From positions 16,127,541 to 16,191,540 of the forward strand of contig CM048849.1 in the NCBI GenBank assembly GCA_026545225.1: a stretch of 64,000 bases of DNA, read 5' to 3'. Below, piece by piece: positions 45,381 to 57,410 of this stretch. The translations under genes were made by a program, and so were the position numbers. The first letter of the stretch is position 1, and every line of letters starts with the position of its first letter. This stretch comes from Cornus controversa (lineage: Eukaryota > Streptophyta > Magnoliopsida > Cornales > Cornaceae). The notes beneath the pieces were generated by a model. That model saw only the letters and a program-made list of their open reading frames with translations. It made no database searches and was not told the origin of the DNA.

Positions 45381-48300
45381 AAGGGAGCATTTGGCAACCA
45401 TTTTTGTTTTTGATTTTTTATTTTTGCAAGGTCACTGTAGCGCTACAGTGTTCGGCAATATGTTTGGTAACATATGTTTTGCTTCCAACAATAGTCTTGT
45501 TACTTCAGATTTTTGGGCCCAAAGTCGAAACAGAAAAATGGTGTTTTTGGTTGATTCATGTCACGCCCCGAAAATCCTGACCGCCTGGACTCCCCCGGGC
45601 CGACCCGAATCCCGAGTGTGAACCCGTTCATTTAAACCCCAATGAACCTCCTCATATTTCTCACTTACCGGGGAAACTAATCATATGCATGTAATTATCT
45701 ATGCGTATACTCATCCTTATCCATCCCAATGAGCCCCACATTGGTCCATGCATCCATAACATTCCATTTCCATATTTAAATCATGAAAAATCATAAAATT
45801 TCCCACTTTTAAGGTTTATAAGACTTTGAGGTGCCTCAAATTTCAGTTTAAGTCACCTGGAACTTCCAAAAGGGTCGACACCACTTAAAAAGCTCTTTGA
45901 GGTACCTCAAACTACACTTTGAGGCGTCTCAAAGATTTCCAGGCGCCTCAAAGTTGACTTTGAGTCGCCTCAAACTGCACCTGATCTGAATTTTTGACAG
46001 CACTCCTCAACCTAACCTCAAATGCTAATATCTCACAATTCGTAAGCCCGTTTGACGTGAAATTTGGCATGGATCATCCTTAACAAGTCTAGTTTCTAAC
46101 CCAATTTGAATCATCTAAAAATACCAACCAAAACTCAAGTTATACTCAAATTAGTGGGTGTGTGTCAGATTTCCAACCCTTGCACCAAAACATGCATATC
46201 TTTCTCAATATAAATCGAAATAAGGCTCATGACCTATCAAAATGAAGCTAACACAATTCTCTTTTTATATACATATGTCTCATTTACTTCTTGAACTCAA
46301 AATGGACACTTTTGGGCATATGTCCCCCCAATGGCTACTCTAATGTCTCAATGGCCATCAAGAATATTCATATAACATGCATCTCACATTTGAAATGTAA
46401 TTCCATCTATTTTTCTTACCATCTTCACTCAATGACTCATGTATACATACTTTTCACACTCCATTTGCTTATGATTAACCATACAAGCATTCATAACCCA
46501 AGAGAAAAATAATTTTATGGTGCCATACATCTCCCACACATACACTTGTCTCAAAAGGTACATATCGGTCATATGGTTTTTTAAGTTTATAGTCATTACA
46601 AGAATTCACGCATAAGATTCAAAATGTAACAAATTCTACCATGACTACAACTAGTTCATTACCGTGCCACAAGCCGGCACAGATAGCCATATGCACAAAA
46701 TTAACAAGAAAAGGAATTCTAAGACTCCGAATCTATATCATGAATGCTCACCGTCCATCACTTCCTTGCCATGCCTTGAAAATGTTAATATAAGGGGATG
46801 AGCAAATTCAACGGCGCAAGGTAATATGTTGTGCAATCCACTCAAGTCTACATTTCATATAATTGCATAAAGGAATTACCAATGCACAATTTAGCTACGT
46901 GTCATGCTTCCTAGCATTCTAGTCAAAGCAATACGTTCATTTTTATGGCATACTCATTAAATACATTCGACAACCATAATTTCACAACATATTTCATTGC
47001 ACAATCCATCATATCTATAACATATGATACATACGAATTTATCAACAAATCCACCTACTTCACATAAATCATCTCACTTCACATAGTTCAACACAAAAAT
47101 CACATCATACTCGGAATTGAATTCACACTCACACCACACACCTAAGATATGTACTGAAGTCCCACATCTTAAAACCCTTTGGCTATTTCAGGCTACTAAC
47201 CCATCCGGTCACCACCCACTTGCACAAGGTGGAGGACTTTCAACCCCAAAGAAGATGTTTTCCTCTTCTATTTTCTATGAGTCATTCCCGAGTATTCATT
47301 ACAAATACAAAATACTTCACCTTTTTGCACATACATTCGCACATTAGATGCATTGCACTCAATACATGCCCTATATCCACTCTAGCATGTTATTCAACAA
47401 TTCACAATGCCACAAGTATACATTCAATTCCCAAACTCAAGCATTTCAATAAATTCACCAAAAATTCCATAAATGCAATATATATATATATATATATATA
47501 TATATCAATTTACACAATTAAATAATTTATGCATTCAATAACATCTATCAACCATTCCCAATTCAAAAGACATATCTCATCAATTAAACCCAACAATAAA
47601 TTCACAAAATTTCATATTATCATATATAACACAATTACATCAATGTTATGCTAAAAACATGAATTAAACTTGAAATGTAAGACACAACACACACCCCCTA
47701 CCTCAATAGCTATAGTTTCAAGCTATTCCTTACTTCACTTGAAAAAAAATTACTTTCTTGAAAATTAATTCCAGACCGATCAAATCCAAGCCTTTGTCGT
47801 GTAGATCATTTCTTCCTTCTTCGGCGAACTCAAAATCCCACTCGAAGTCCCTCTAAATTGATGAAGAAGAGAAGGAGAAGAAGTTGCTATATATGTATGT
47901 ATATATATGATGTTCACGGCTGAGGGAAGAAGAGAATAGGGCTGGATTCTCTCCTCTTCTATTTATAGAAAAAAGACCTACCCATAATTACAACAATGCC
48001 ATTACTTTTTCACTAAACCTTCCCGGACTCGTTTTTGGAGTTCCGTAACTCTAATTGACACGAAATCGATTCCGTAGTACGTCAAATATTTTATTTAAGC
48101 TACTCTTCGAATTTGAAGTCATTCCGAGACTTTTTGATTTTCTGAGCCCACCCGGCCCGCGCCCCTGGGTTGACTAAACCCGAAAAAGTCAACTTTTGCC
48201 AAACGCTCCAAAAATTTTCTGAAACCTTAGATATGTTATCTAAACATGTATTTCACATTTAAAACACATATAAAATCATTTAAAGCATCAATATGACAAT

Positions 48301-48437
48301 TAAATGAAATTATAAGAAAACCGGCCAAAAATGATCATAGTTCTTGCAATTCAACACTGTAGCAAAAACACTGTAGCATTATATCATTTTGATACTGTAG
48401 CATAGTTTATATACTGAAAAGCCAAATGTTTTTGCCC
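45381..48437. mobile_element. MITE-like sequence split by a TG...CA element
   Basis: Left part (45381-45558) begins GGGAGCATTTGGCAACC and carries CACTGTAGCGCTACAGTG. Right part (48354 to about 48437) carries three CTGTAGC copies and GCCAAATGTTTTTGCCC, roughly the inverse of the left end. TAA precedes the left end. Together about 260 bp, as expected of a MITE. The superfamily (PIF/Harbinger-like or hAT-like) is not settled, because the right boundary and duplication are unclear. Confidence 0.45.
45559..48348. mobile_element. 2.8-kb TG...CA element (solo-LTR-like)
   Basis: Starts TGTCACGCCCCGAAAATCC and ends ATAGTTCTTGCA, flanked by ATTCA (45554-45558 and 48349-48353). TG...CA ends and a 5-bp duplication indicate a solo LTR. 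It has no coding domain. It contains GAGGCGCCTCAAA-type repeats (about 45830-45990), a (TA)n run at about 47479-47503, and a GC-rich patch near the right end (CCCACCCGGCCCGCGCCCC). Similar in style and size to the 14350-17684 element. Confidence 0.65.
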
Positions 48438-49802
48438 AACCCGTTATCAACTCTAGAGCTCTATATACAAGACGATTTGGGAGAACTCGATCTGCAATCC
48501 CTACCGATCTCGAAAGCTGTCATTGCAAGGCCCGTTCACCGTCCATTCAACTCTGCAAACTCATTCAGGTCTGTTCACCATCCATTTTGTTTGTTCTATC
48601 TTAAGTTTTCTTGATTTCTGGGTTTAAGGTTCCGATTATTCTATCACAAACGTAGATTAGAACCTATCTTCTGTGTCTTATATGTAATAAACATTATAGA
48701 TCTACCAATTTCACCTATTGTTGTCATCTGAAACCCAGGTTTTCAAAAATCCTAATTTTCTTCTTTGCTAAATCGTAGATCTGATCATATATGTTGATCT
48801 ATTATACATTATCTTCAAATTTGACCCATTTTCATTATTTTTTTGTGTTTTTCATGATGGAAAGACTCGTGGCTCTCTGTTTTATTTTTGGTTTTCTTTG
48901 AACTTGAACTTCAACGCTGCTCCACTACGCTTCAAAGGTACGCATACTGTTTATACCATTTACATAACATTTTGATAACATATAAAGCACTTTTCGAAAG
49001 TTTAATAGAATTTTTTAGTTTTATTTTGATCGTTGTTTATTTTTGTCAAATTGTTATATTCATTGGTGCATTGTAATTCTGAATTAAGATATCTTATGTA
49101 AAATCTCTCAGTTTAAAGAATAATAATTCGAGGTAATCTATTCAGTTCATATAATTTCTCATAAAGCAAGCATGTATTTATCATTGAAAATGTGAAATTG
49201 TGAATTAGATATATTTTACATATGCATCATGATTTAGACCCTCTTAGTTGAGAATATAACAAAAGTAAACTAAAAGCTTATTAGGATTCTTGATATACAT
49301 TTTTTTTGTCTTCTTAAGGTGTTATTGGTATTCATGTTTACTGTCTTTTTTTTTTTTTTTTTAACAATGATGTATAGTTACTTTATATTTCTTAAGATTG
49401 GATTGTCATAATTAAAACTCTAAACTTGGTCCTAAAAGGTAGGAGCATCCTAGATATATTCTGTCATCCTATACATATGCATGAGGTATTTAGGTCAATT
49501 ATGTTAAACTAGTTATTTAGGTTTCTTTACTAGTTGTCAATCCTCATTTGATATTTTCCCAAATATTTTTAACATATCATCTACATATAGACTTTTCTCT
49601 TCAAATCAGACTATGTATATGTGTATATATATTATATGCAATAGGATTCTAAATTGGCAAACTGTTACTGCACAAATGACTTACTCACCTATCATACTTC
49701 ACCATGGTGGCTGAATTATTTCATTATATTATTTATTTCACTTAGGCTAGAATACAAGTAGCATATTAATGTATTTTTTATTGGATGTATGTTTGGAATT
49801 AG
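48438..49802. other. AT-rich leader region before the Harbinger ORFs
   Basis: No gene seen. It may contain the 5' end and promoter of the PIF/Harbinger element, but no terminal inverted repeat was identified. Confidence 0.4.
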
Positions 49803-50887
49803 ATGGATATCAACTTCCAGAATATGTACAAATTTGCTAATGACATAACTTTGAAAGACACTGAGGAAGTAGGGGAGGTGACTGAGGATGGGAAAGTTCT
49901 ATGGGATGATGCCCTTGAAGAGAAGTTCATATTATTGATGGAGGAAGAAGTGAGACTTGGTAATCATACCACTTCAACTTTTTTCACCATTGGGTGGAGA
50001 CATTTGGAGGAGGGGATGAAGGCTGAAACTGGTAGGGAATACAAAAGACACCAACTTAGGAATAAGTTTAACTCTTTAAGGTATTATCACAAAGATTTAA
50101 AAAACTCTTACAAGAGATTGGGGTGGGATACAATCCTAAGACTGGTATGGTTGTCGTAAAGGATGAGAAATGGGAGAGGTTGGTTAAGGTTAGTTATAAA
50201 ATATTATTAAATCAATTTTTTTTTATTAAGTTAAATTTTTATTTACCTTACTATTGTTTGGAGTTAACAACATATTAATATTAACATTATAACTTGTAAG
50301 TTTTTAAGAATGCAAAAAAGTTGAGAAGGAAGGGAACAAAACATTATTACAAGTTGAATACAATATTTGGGGACACACAGGCCACAGGTAACCTTGTTCA
50401 TCCATCCATTAGAGCTCCCACATCCATCCCAGTGGTCCCAAACACTGGTTGCTTGAACACCATGGATGACCTTTTGACTGAGGAGGTAGCTGAGGGGGGA
50501 GGTTGTGAGAGGATTCTCTCACCACAACCTCATCCTAGGAAAGTGCAGAAAGAAAGTTTTGCATCCACAATGTCTCAAGTTATGGCAACCATGACTGAGA
50601 ACTCGAAGAGGAAAGCCGATGCCATAGAAAAGGTGGCTTTGGCAGCAACTTCCTCTTCGACTCACATAAATGCATCTCACGATACACGTGAAGATGTTCT
50701 TTCTCCCTCCCAAAACGAAAGGGACTAGCACAGCATGATTTATGCATTAAGATTTTAAACCAATTGCAGGGGGTTGATGATATCCATTATACTAAGGCCT
50801 TAGGGATGCTTCATGATGATGCATTGTGGAGGGATTTCTTTCTGCACATTCCTAATGAGAGGAAAATTAGATGGGTGATGAATCTTT
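49803..50887 (+). pseudogene. PIF/Harbinger-associated Myb/SANT-like protein (ORF1)
   Basis: DNA-binding partner protein usually found beside Harbinger transposases. Exon 1 (49803 to about 50188) has the SANT-like block VLWDDALEEKFILLMEEEV...FFTIGWRHLEEGM...YKRHQLRNKFNSLRYYHKDL. A one-base shift near 50115 then puts GVGYNPKTGMVVVKDEKWER in another frame, ending at an intron donor GTTAGT. Exon 2 (about 50310-50728) starts NAKKLRRKGTKHYYKLNTIFGD. A second shift near 50722 leads to the conserved C-terminus (WRDFFLHIPNERKIRWVMNL, stop near 50887). Two shifts make it non-functional. Confidence 0.8.
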
Positions 50888-51228
50888 GATAGTGATGCTC
50901 ATGATATGGACTTGTTTTATATGACTCTGTTTCTTATGTTGTTTTTCAAATTGAACTTTTTTTTATTTGGATGACTATAATAACCTCTATAATTACTTCT
51001 ACCTGTATTAACTATATGTGTATCTGCTTATACTATTATATGACTTTAGAACTTATTGTGTGAAGTACTTTGATATGATTTAGAACTTATTGTGTTAAAT
51101 ACTTTGAAATGACTTTAGAACTTATTGTGTTATATATTTTAGTACCTGCTGTGGGAAGTAATTATATAATTAGTACTTAGTTGCTTACTACTACAATTGT
51201 TCTTTTCTTTTAAATTAGGGTACTTTAA

Positions 51229-52624
51229 ATGAATTTATGGAGTCTCGTTCAGTTGTTAGATGATGATGATGATGATGAGCAGAGAGAGTGTATAGTTATT
51301 ACATGTATGATGCTTGAATACGAAAGACAGTTTTATTCCAAACGACCCTGTAGGACTTCAATGTTACAAGGTCAAGATTACATACTTGAAGTATTGAACG
51401 GTCACGAGGATAGATGTTATGAAAATTTTAGGATGCACCCACCTGTATTCATTGCACTATGTGAGCGATTGAAATCATTCGGCCTGGAACATTCAAGGTA
51501 CTTAAGTGTACAAGAACAAGTAACAAATTTTTTACTTATCATATCTCACAATAAAAGGATGAGGGTTGTCGCCAAAAGATTCCAGCATTTAACATGGACA
51601 ATTTCTCAATACTTTCACATTGTCTTGAACAAAGTTTGTGAACTAGGCATGACAGTTATTGCTCCTCCAGATTTGAGTGTCACCCCTCCAGAAATTTGAT
51701 TCAATCCTAAGTTCTATCCATTTTTTTAAGGTTAGTTGACAATCATTTATAGATTCTTTAGATCCCTATTATTCTCACTAATCTAACAGGCCTTTATATG
51801 TCTTTATAGAATTGTGTTGGAGCGATTGATGGAACCCATATACATGCACATGTGCCAGCTGATATACAAATTCTATATCGTGGCAGAAAACAAAATACAA
51901 CTCAAATATCATGTGCGTGTGTTCTTTTGATATGCGGTTTACATATGTCCTAACGGGGTGGGAAGGGTCAGCCAATGTTTCCAGAATTTTAAATGAATGC
52001 TATAACAATCCCACACTTGGATTCCCACGAGCACCTACAGGTACTTATTATTTTGATAATACCATGACACTTCATGTATTTTACAAAAATTGTTTGCATA
52101 ATTATGCCAATGCTGATAACATAATATAATTTACAGATAAGTTTTACTTGGTTGATTCTGGTTATGCCAACTAGCCAGGCTTCTTGGCCTCGTATCGTGG
52201 TCAATGATATCACATGCAAGAATACCGTAGTGGTAGGAGAGCACCTCGGGGTCGGGAAGAAGTTTCTAACCATAGGCATTCATCTTTGAGAAATATAATA
52301 AAGCGGTGTTTCGGTATGTTAAAGGATCGATTTGCAATTATAAGAGAGATGGCTCCTATGAGCATGCGTGCTCAAAGACTATTGTCATTACTTGTTGCAC
52401 GCTACACAATTTTCTTAGAATGTAGGGTCATACTGATAGAATTTTTTAGGAATTTGAACCCCAGGACATGGTACCTCCTGAATCAAGTTCGGAGGTTACA
52501 AGTCAAACTGAAACTAAACCTACTGTAGGTGTCAACATAACACAGAGTCAAGTACGACAAATGGATCACGTTTGTGATACAATTGCTGACAGTATCTGGC
52601 AAACTATGCGCAAACCATCATAAA
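51229..52624 (+). pseudogene. PIF/Harbinger DDE transposase
   Basis: Nuclease that cuts and joins Harbinger elements. Exon 1 (51229 to about 51729) is the N-terminal helix-turn-helix half (FRMHPPVFIALCERLKSFGL...HLTWTISQYFHIVLNKVC), ending PKFYPFF. Exon 2 (from 51809) gives NCVGAIDGTHIHAHVPADIQ with the first catalytic Asp, then a shift near 51925 before SFDMRFTYVLTGWEGSA. Exon 3 (from about 52138) has FYLVDSGYAN (second Asp), two stops (TAG, TGA), RRAPRGREEVSNHRHSSLRN and IIKRCFG. In relatives the last motif is IERCFG, so the catalytic Glu is Lys (52301-52303). Dead. Confidence 0.85.
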
Positions 52625-52798
52625 TTCATGGATGACTATAATCTTAAACTTGTTAGATGACTGTAGTAACTAATCTTTAACTTGTTGGATGAAAGTAGTA
52701 ACTAATAACTAATAACTTATTAGTACTTGTAATAACTAACTAATTTTCATAACTCTTATTAGTACTTGTAACTATATGACATGTATATGCATTAATGT

Positions 52799-53210
52799 TC
52801 AAAGTAGAGGGTGAAGGACCACCATGTGCTTGTGAGAGAGGTCCCATGAATCTTTTCATGTCAAGGACTATCAAAAATTATGGGCGCTACTTCTATATGC
52901 AGTATATTATTATGGTGTACCATATATGTGCTTTATATTCATAGTAATTTTACATGTGTAAATTTTGTAGTCACACATTAATGCCTTTTTATGATTGGAT
53001 GCCTTGCATGAAGGTGCACATGTTGAGGGTAATGTGGATGATGACTTGGAGAATGTCATTGTAGTGATGAAAGCTGAACAAAATAGACACAAGTTATTTC
53101 TAATTGCTGGTTGTGGTTGTGCTGCTATCAGTATAATATTCATGATGGTTATTGTGTTTTTCTTGTTCACTGTTGTTCTTGAGAAACGATGTTTGAGAAA
53201 TTTAGATTAA
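52799..53210 (+). pseudogene. GRF zinc finger plus transmembrane protein, ORF 1
   Basis: Exon 1 (about 52799-52909) reads VEGEGPPCACERGPMNLFM, then SRTIKNYGRYFY. This is the CxC...TxxNxGRxFY core of a GRF-type zinc finger, followed by a GTATAT donor. Exon 2 (acceptor TTTTGTAG, about 52972) reads AFL, a TGA in place of the usual Trp, LDALHEGAHVEGNVDDDLEN, then KAEQNRHK, a hydrophobic helix (LFLIAGCGCAAISIIFMMVI then VFFLF) and a basic end. It lies 175 bp after the Harbinger transposase in the same orientation. Small GRF/transmembrane proteins are common but uncharacterised in plants. Biological role unknown. Confidence 0.7.
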
Positions 53211-53949
53211 AACTCCGTTGCTTGTATTATATGCTAGTTTATGGACTTGTTGACTATTGCATTATTATTTTGTTGTATGGTATGGAATAGAACTATTTGT
53301 ATAAATGTCTCTATATAATATGTCATGACTTTGAGATTGAGGAATGGGAAAGTGGCAATGATTCAATTCCATTACTTTTGCATCGTTTGAACTTTGAGAT
53401 TTGGAGACTCTAACGAAGTCTGAAAAAAGGTATATTTTAATTACTTTGGCTTCTCATTTCAAAAGCTTTATACCTAATCTGAATAATCTAATATATATTA
53501 TTGTGTTTGAATGCACTTGCTCTTCATGTGGGAGAATCTACACACATTGATATGGATAACAATAAAGTATGAGAAAAGGTATATTTTCTTTTGTATATGT
53601 GGTTGATTTTGCTGATGATGAGTGTTATTCTTGAGTTTAGATAGTTATTTTACTACATTTTTATTCTCACTTTACTCTTCTAGTATCAAGTCATTTTCTT
53701 TTCTTCTTTTATTGGTGCTACCTTTGCTGAGTTTGGTGGGATTACACTGAGTTAGATCGTGACTTGGGTATTAAAATTTCAACCACAAACCGAACGAAGG
53801 CGTGATTTTTTGTTGTTGTTGTTGTTGGAATTGTGGTGAAATGGATTTAAATGTCTTTATGTTGTGGAGGTCAAATGTGGGTGGAGTTAGAGTGGCAATA
53901 TGGTTTGGTCATCTTTTACATGTAAAGGTTGGAGAAGTTCTGCATAAAT
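53211..53949. other. AT-rich spacer before the exon mosaic
   Basis: No recognisable gene. It could hold the left end of a gene-capturing element, but no inverted repeat or target duplication could be found. Confidence 0.4.
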
Positions 53950-53984
53950 GGAAACAAGTATTTTGGGAAATTTTTTTGAATTCC

Positions 53985-54313
53985 TTGATTGTGTGGAAAA
54001 TCAAAAGCAACTTGTATATGTTGGAGAATATGATCTTGTTGGCAACTGGCTTGGTAAGTTTTTTTTTTGCAGTAATTTTCAAAGTAAAAAATTTTCTTCA
54101 GTTGGGGACCTATTGTTTCAACCAATATAACTTAGAAAATATCCATACATATATAGGAATAAAATTTTTATTTGTGCAGGTAATTCAAAATGGGTCCATG
54201 CCATGGAATGGACGGGTTAGAAACAGTTTGTAGCATCTTCTGAAGTTCCTTTTGAAGTTGTTGGTTCTAAAGCAGGACTGTTAAAAAGCCATGGACCTCT
54301 CAATTTTCTCAAG
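53985..54313 (+). pseudogene. Serine carboxypeptidase fragment, two exons
   Basis: Exon ending at 54053 reads QLVYVGEYDLVGNWL and has a GTAAGT donor. The next exon (54180-54313, acceptor TTTGTGCAG) continues in phase as GNSKWVHAMEWTG, a TAG stop, then KQFVASSEVPFEVVGSKAGL and LKSHGPLNFLK. This is the region around the catalytic Asp (EYD) of vacuolar/secreted serine carboxypeptidases. The GHMVPMDQP block with the catalytic His should come next but is absent. The stop replaces a Gln codon, and the following donor is GC rather than GT. Fragment of a captured gene; not functional. Confidence 0.82.
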
Positions 54314-54552
54314 GCCTCTCTCTCTCTATCTCTCTCTCTCTATATATATATAGAATTTTAAATTTCAGAAGCTTATGCATTTATTTTTGTTATATATAAA
54401 TCTTTTCAGTTATTGTTTTGGGTCCTAGTGTGAAAATGCTAGGTAGCCATTTTTGTTGGATTTTTAGTGTCTATATGCTTCAAAGATCTACAAGATATTA
54501 AAATGTGCATAACCATAAAAACTCCCAATTTTCTTTTACATGTATTCTATAG

Positions 54553-54659
54553 GAAGTACTGGAGGGTCATGATGGTGTGAGTAAAGGGAAATACACCATT
54601 GGACTTGGACAAGGCTGCTTGGCATTTTGCACAAAAGTGGAAGATGTCATCTCAATGAG
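54553..54659 (+). pseudogene. HMG-CoA synthase exon fragment
   Basis: A 107-bp exon bounded by an acceptor (TTCTATAG) and a GTTATG donor encodes [20 protein letters not shown] then [15 protein letters not shown]. This is diagnostic of plant 3-hydroxy-3-methylglutaryl-CoA synthase, the mevalonate-pathway enzyme (usual reading LEAHDG...[25 protein letters not shown]). It corresponds to one internal exon near the N-terminus. The first exon and the catalytic Cys exon are not present. The exon lies 240 bp after an unrelated carboxypeptidase exon, so it was placed here by capture or rearrangement. Confidence 0.85.
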
Positions 54660-55122
54660 GTTATGCCACTACAATTGATCTTTATTGTATTTTTGACTAC
54701 CAGTAGCATGTAATATCAATTTTATCTTTGCTTCATAGCATTTCACATGTTGTGTGACAGTTAATTAGAAATAAGATGACTACTAATCACATGGTTGATC
54801 CATGTTCTCAGAAGTTGTTGTGATTTTCTGATTTGTGCTAAACTGTAGAGCAAACTGATTTTAGTTGCACTTCTATGCAGCAATTTGATGGGGCTGGGAC
54901 TTCGCAGTTTGGTGACTATTCATGTTCTAATAAATCCATTTTGTTTTACTCATTCCTTTTTATGCTTTCGAAATTGTTTATGGCATTATGTGTTTTATTT
55001 GCAAGGATTTGCTGCAGCAGTTGCAGGCAACTGAGTGGAACTTTGACTATGCACTAGAGTAATCTTTACCTTTGTTTGTTATGATTTCTCTCTAATAAAA
55101 CAATTTGTTGGAGCCCTTGCAG

Positions 55123-55184
55123 ATTCTGAAGTTGAACTCCCTAGTCTTCCATCTGCTCTTGGAGAGAACACTTGTGTTGGAATT
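55123..55184 (+). pseudogene. Unidentified exon-like fragment in the mosaic
   Basis: A 62-bp stretch bounded by acceptor CCCTTGCAG and donor GTAAGT encodes SEVELPSLPSALGENTCVGI. The good splice sites and non-random composition suggest an exon of a fourth source gene, which I cannot name. Another candidate begins at 54881 (QFDGAGTSQFGDYSC, acceptor CTATGCAG). Confidence 0.4.
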
Positions 55185-55648
55185 GTAAGTGACCACTTCA
55201 CTTTTATGTGGAATAAAAATGATGAGTGTCATTGGATTTCAAGTTATTTTATTTTTTATTTACATGGTTTTGAGTAAGGTTTTGGAGAGAAGAGAACTTA
55301 AGTTTTGAAGTCTTTATATGGTATAATTGAACTTGGCAAATATAAAACCCTTCCACTTTTATGAAAATTTGGATGTTTGAATTCTACGCTTTCTCACCAA
55401 TAAATCCATCGGCTAAAAAGAAAAAAAATCATATATATTTTGCTGTTCTTTTCTATGCTGAATTTGTGGTCTTAAATGTGATGTTCTTGATACATGAATG
55501 TGAATTCTTCTGGGGAATTTTTTAACCAATGAATTCATTTCGTTGCAGTTATGATTGGTTTTATTATAAACGACAGTTGAAATTGTCCTGTCATACATCC
55601 TTTTTCATAATACTTACAGTTGTTATTCTAAAAGTAATTATATCTTAG

Positions 55649-56028
55649 GTGAATGAATCCACAGACTTCATCCAATTAACAAACAAAGAACCATAGCTTT
55701 CATCCACAAGATTGGTTGTGAAACCTGATATGTTGTTTGGGAAATGTGGAAAGAGTGGCTTGGTGGCTTTGAATTTAGATCTAGCTCAAGTTGCTGAATT
55801 CATGAAAGCACGCCTTGGTGTGGAGGTAATGAGTTAATTAAATTTACTAGAAAACTGTTAAATGTTATTCCAATCTATTCATGCTTGAATTAGATTTGGT
55901 ACAGGTAGAGATGGGTGGTTGCAAGGCACCAATTACCTCATTCATTGACGAACCATTTGTTCCCCATGACCAATAATATTACTTTTCTAGAGTGTGGTGG
56001 TTTTGAAATTGAAGAAAATTGGGACAAG
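55649..56028 (+). pseudogene. ATP-citrate lyase A subunit fragment, two exons
   Basis: Exon 55649-55825 (acceptor TATCTTAG, donor GTAATG) encodes VNESTDFIQLTNKEP, a TAG in place of Trp, then [20 protein letters not shown] and [20 protein letters not shown]. Exon 55905-56028 encodes [20 protein letters not shown], then HDQ and a stop. After a deletion of about 11 codons and a shift it continues FLECGGFEIEENWDK, with a GTAAGT donor. This is the N-terminal ATP-grasp part of the plant ACLA subunit, which makes cytosolic acetyl-CoA from citrate. The first exon and everything downstream are missing. Clearly a broken fragment. Confidence 0.88.
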
Positions 56029-57022
56029 GTAAGTTGATATCATACTTGTGGCTGTAGATATTTTAAATTTTGGACCACATCTTTAACTTGTTTGGACTCT
56101 TTATATAGCCCACATTGAATTTTCAGTTAATCCTCTTCAGATGTTTGAATGACAAACATACACAACGAAGGAAGACAAAGATGGTGCCTACTATAAGGTT
56201 AACAAGCTTATTTGTACTACTTTTCTTGATCACAGGAAGGCTCTCCATTGCACATTCTCAACAAGTTATATATACATATATATAGTCTTTCTTCATCAAG
56301 TTAACAATGGCATGGGAGTTTTAATTCTATAGCACCCAGCATTTGAAACTCAATTTTGTTAGACTCACATATGAGTTATGAACTGAAACAATCGATTTCA
56401 TAGACAGACCCAAAATTGAAGTATATAATAGTTGAGAATCAGAATAATAATTTCAGAAGAAAAAATCATGAAATATGGAAACCATGATATACAGATATCA
56501 TAAATGCATCAATAAAATGAAATTTCAGATTATGAGAGATAGAACCCAAAATCACGAATTCAAAATTTTAGAGATCAACAGAAAGACCCAAAAACCAACG
56601 TGTGGACATCAAGAGTGTTCAATATGCTCAAACAAACCATGAGGATGAATTTAGGGAGCCTTCTTGATATAGATCTAGAGACGCTTGAATCAACTCACTG
56701 TGCAATAAGCTTCGACCACCATTACATCAATCGTTGAAGCTTTGAAGTTCTTGTTTCCAAGAATAATGGTAACAATGATGAGTCCCGTTGAAGCTTAACC
56801 AGACTAACCGGCGGTAACAGGTCCTAGATCAGTGGGCATGGAAGAGTTTTCCTCTTTCTCTCTCTACAATCTCACCATCTCTCGCTATTACCTTCTCTCT
56901 CTAGCTCCTTCTCTCCAACACTCAGCCCTCCCTTCTCTCTGCGTTTTATTCTCTCACCTTTACGGCTCAACATAGACCCATCTTTTTTTTCTTTTTCCCT
57001 ATTGCTTTCTCCTTTTTCTTTT
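56029..57022. other. Spacer between exon mosaic and MULE
   Basis: No gene recognised. From about 56840 the sequence is pyrimidine-rich (CTCTTTCTCTCTCTAC...), as in a plant leader or promoter. TTTTCTTTT at 57014-57022 is the MULE target duplication. Confidence 0.45.
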
Positions 57023-57108
57023 GGGTAAATATCTTTGACCTCCCTTGAGGTTTATCAAAATTTCACATACCTCCCCTCTTGTTTGCATAATCCCACTGAC
57101 CTCCCCTG
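57023..57108 (+). repeat. MULE left TIR
   Basis: 86-bp terminal inverted repeat with a GACCTCCCCTGAG / CACATACCTCCCCTCTTG layout. Its complement lies at 63230-63315. Confidence 0.93.
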
Positions 57109-57410
57109 AGATTTTGATCCGTGTATCGGACACCCCCATCCCGTTACAGCAGCTGACGCAATTAAAGGGAATCTGCTGGCGTCAGCTCTGAAAGGTCTAT
57201 TTTACCCCTCTGACCCATTAAATGACTCTTTTAACCTTTAACCAACTAAAAATTACTTTATACCATTATAAATAGTTACCACAATACCCTTAGCCTTTAT
57301 TATACATATACCTAACCTCTAGACCCATTCGGCCATTGTAGTAGCTCCAGGAGGTCTCTCTCTTTCTTCGTTCCAGCCAGCCATGCTAGTAGCAGTTGCC
57401 TCTCTCTCTT

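Noticed and set aside
49618..49640. TATA-like promoter for the Harbinger ORF1
   Set aside because: TATATATA runs are everywhere in this AT-rich DNA, and nothing fixes a transcription start.
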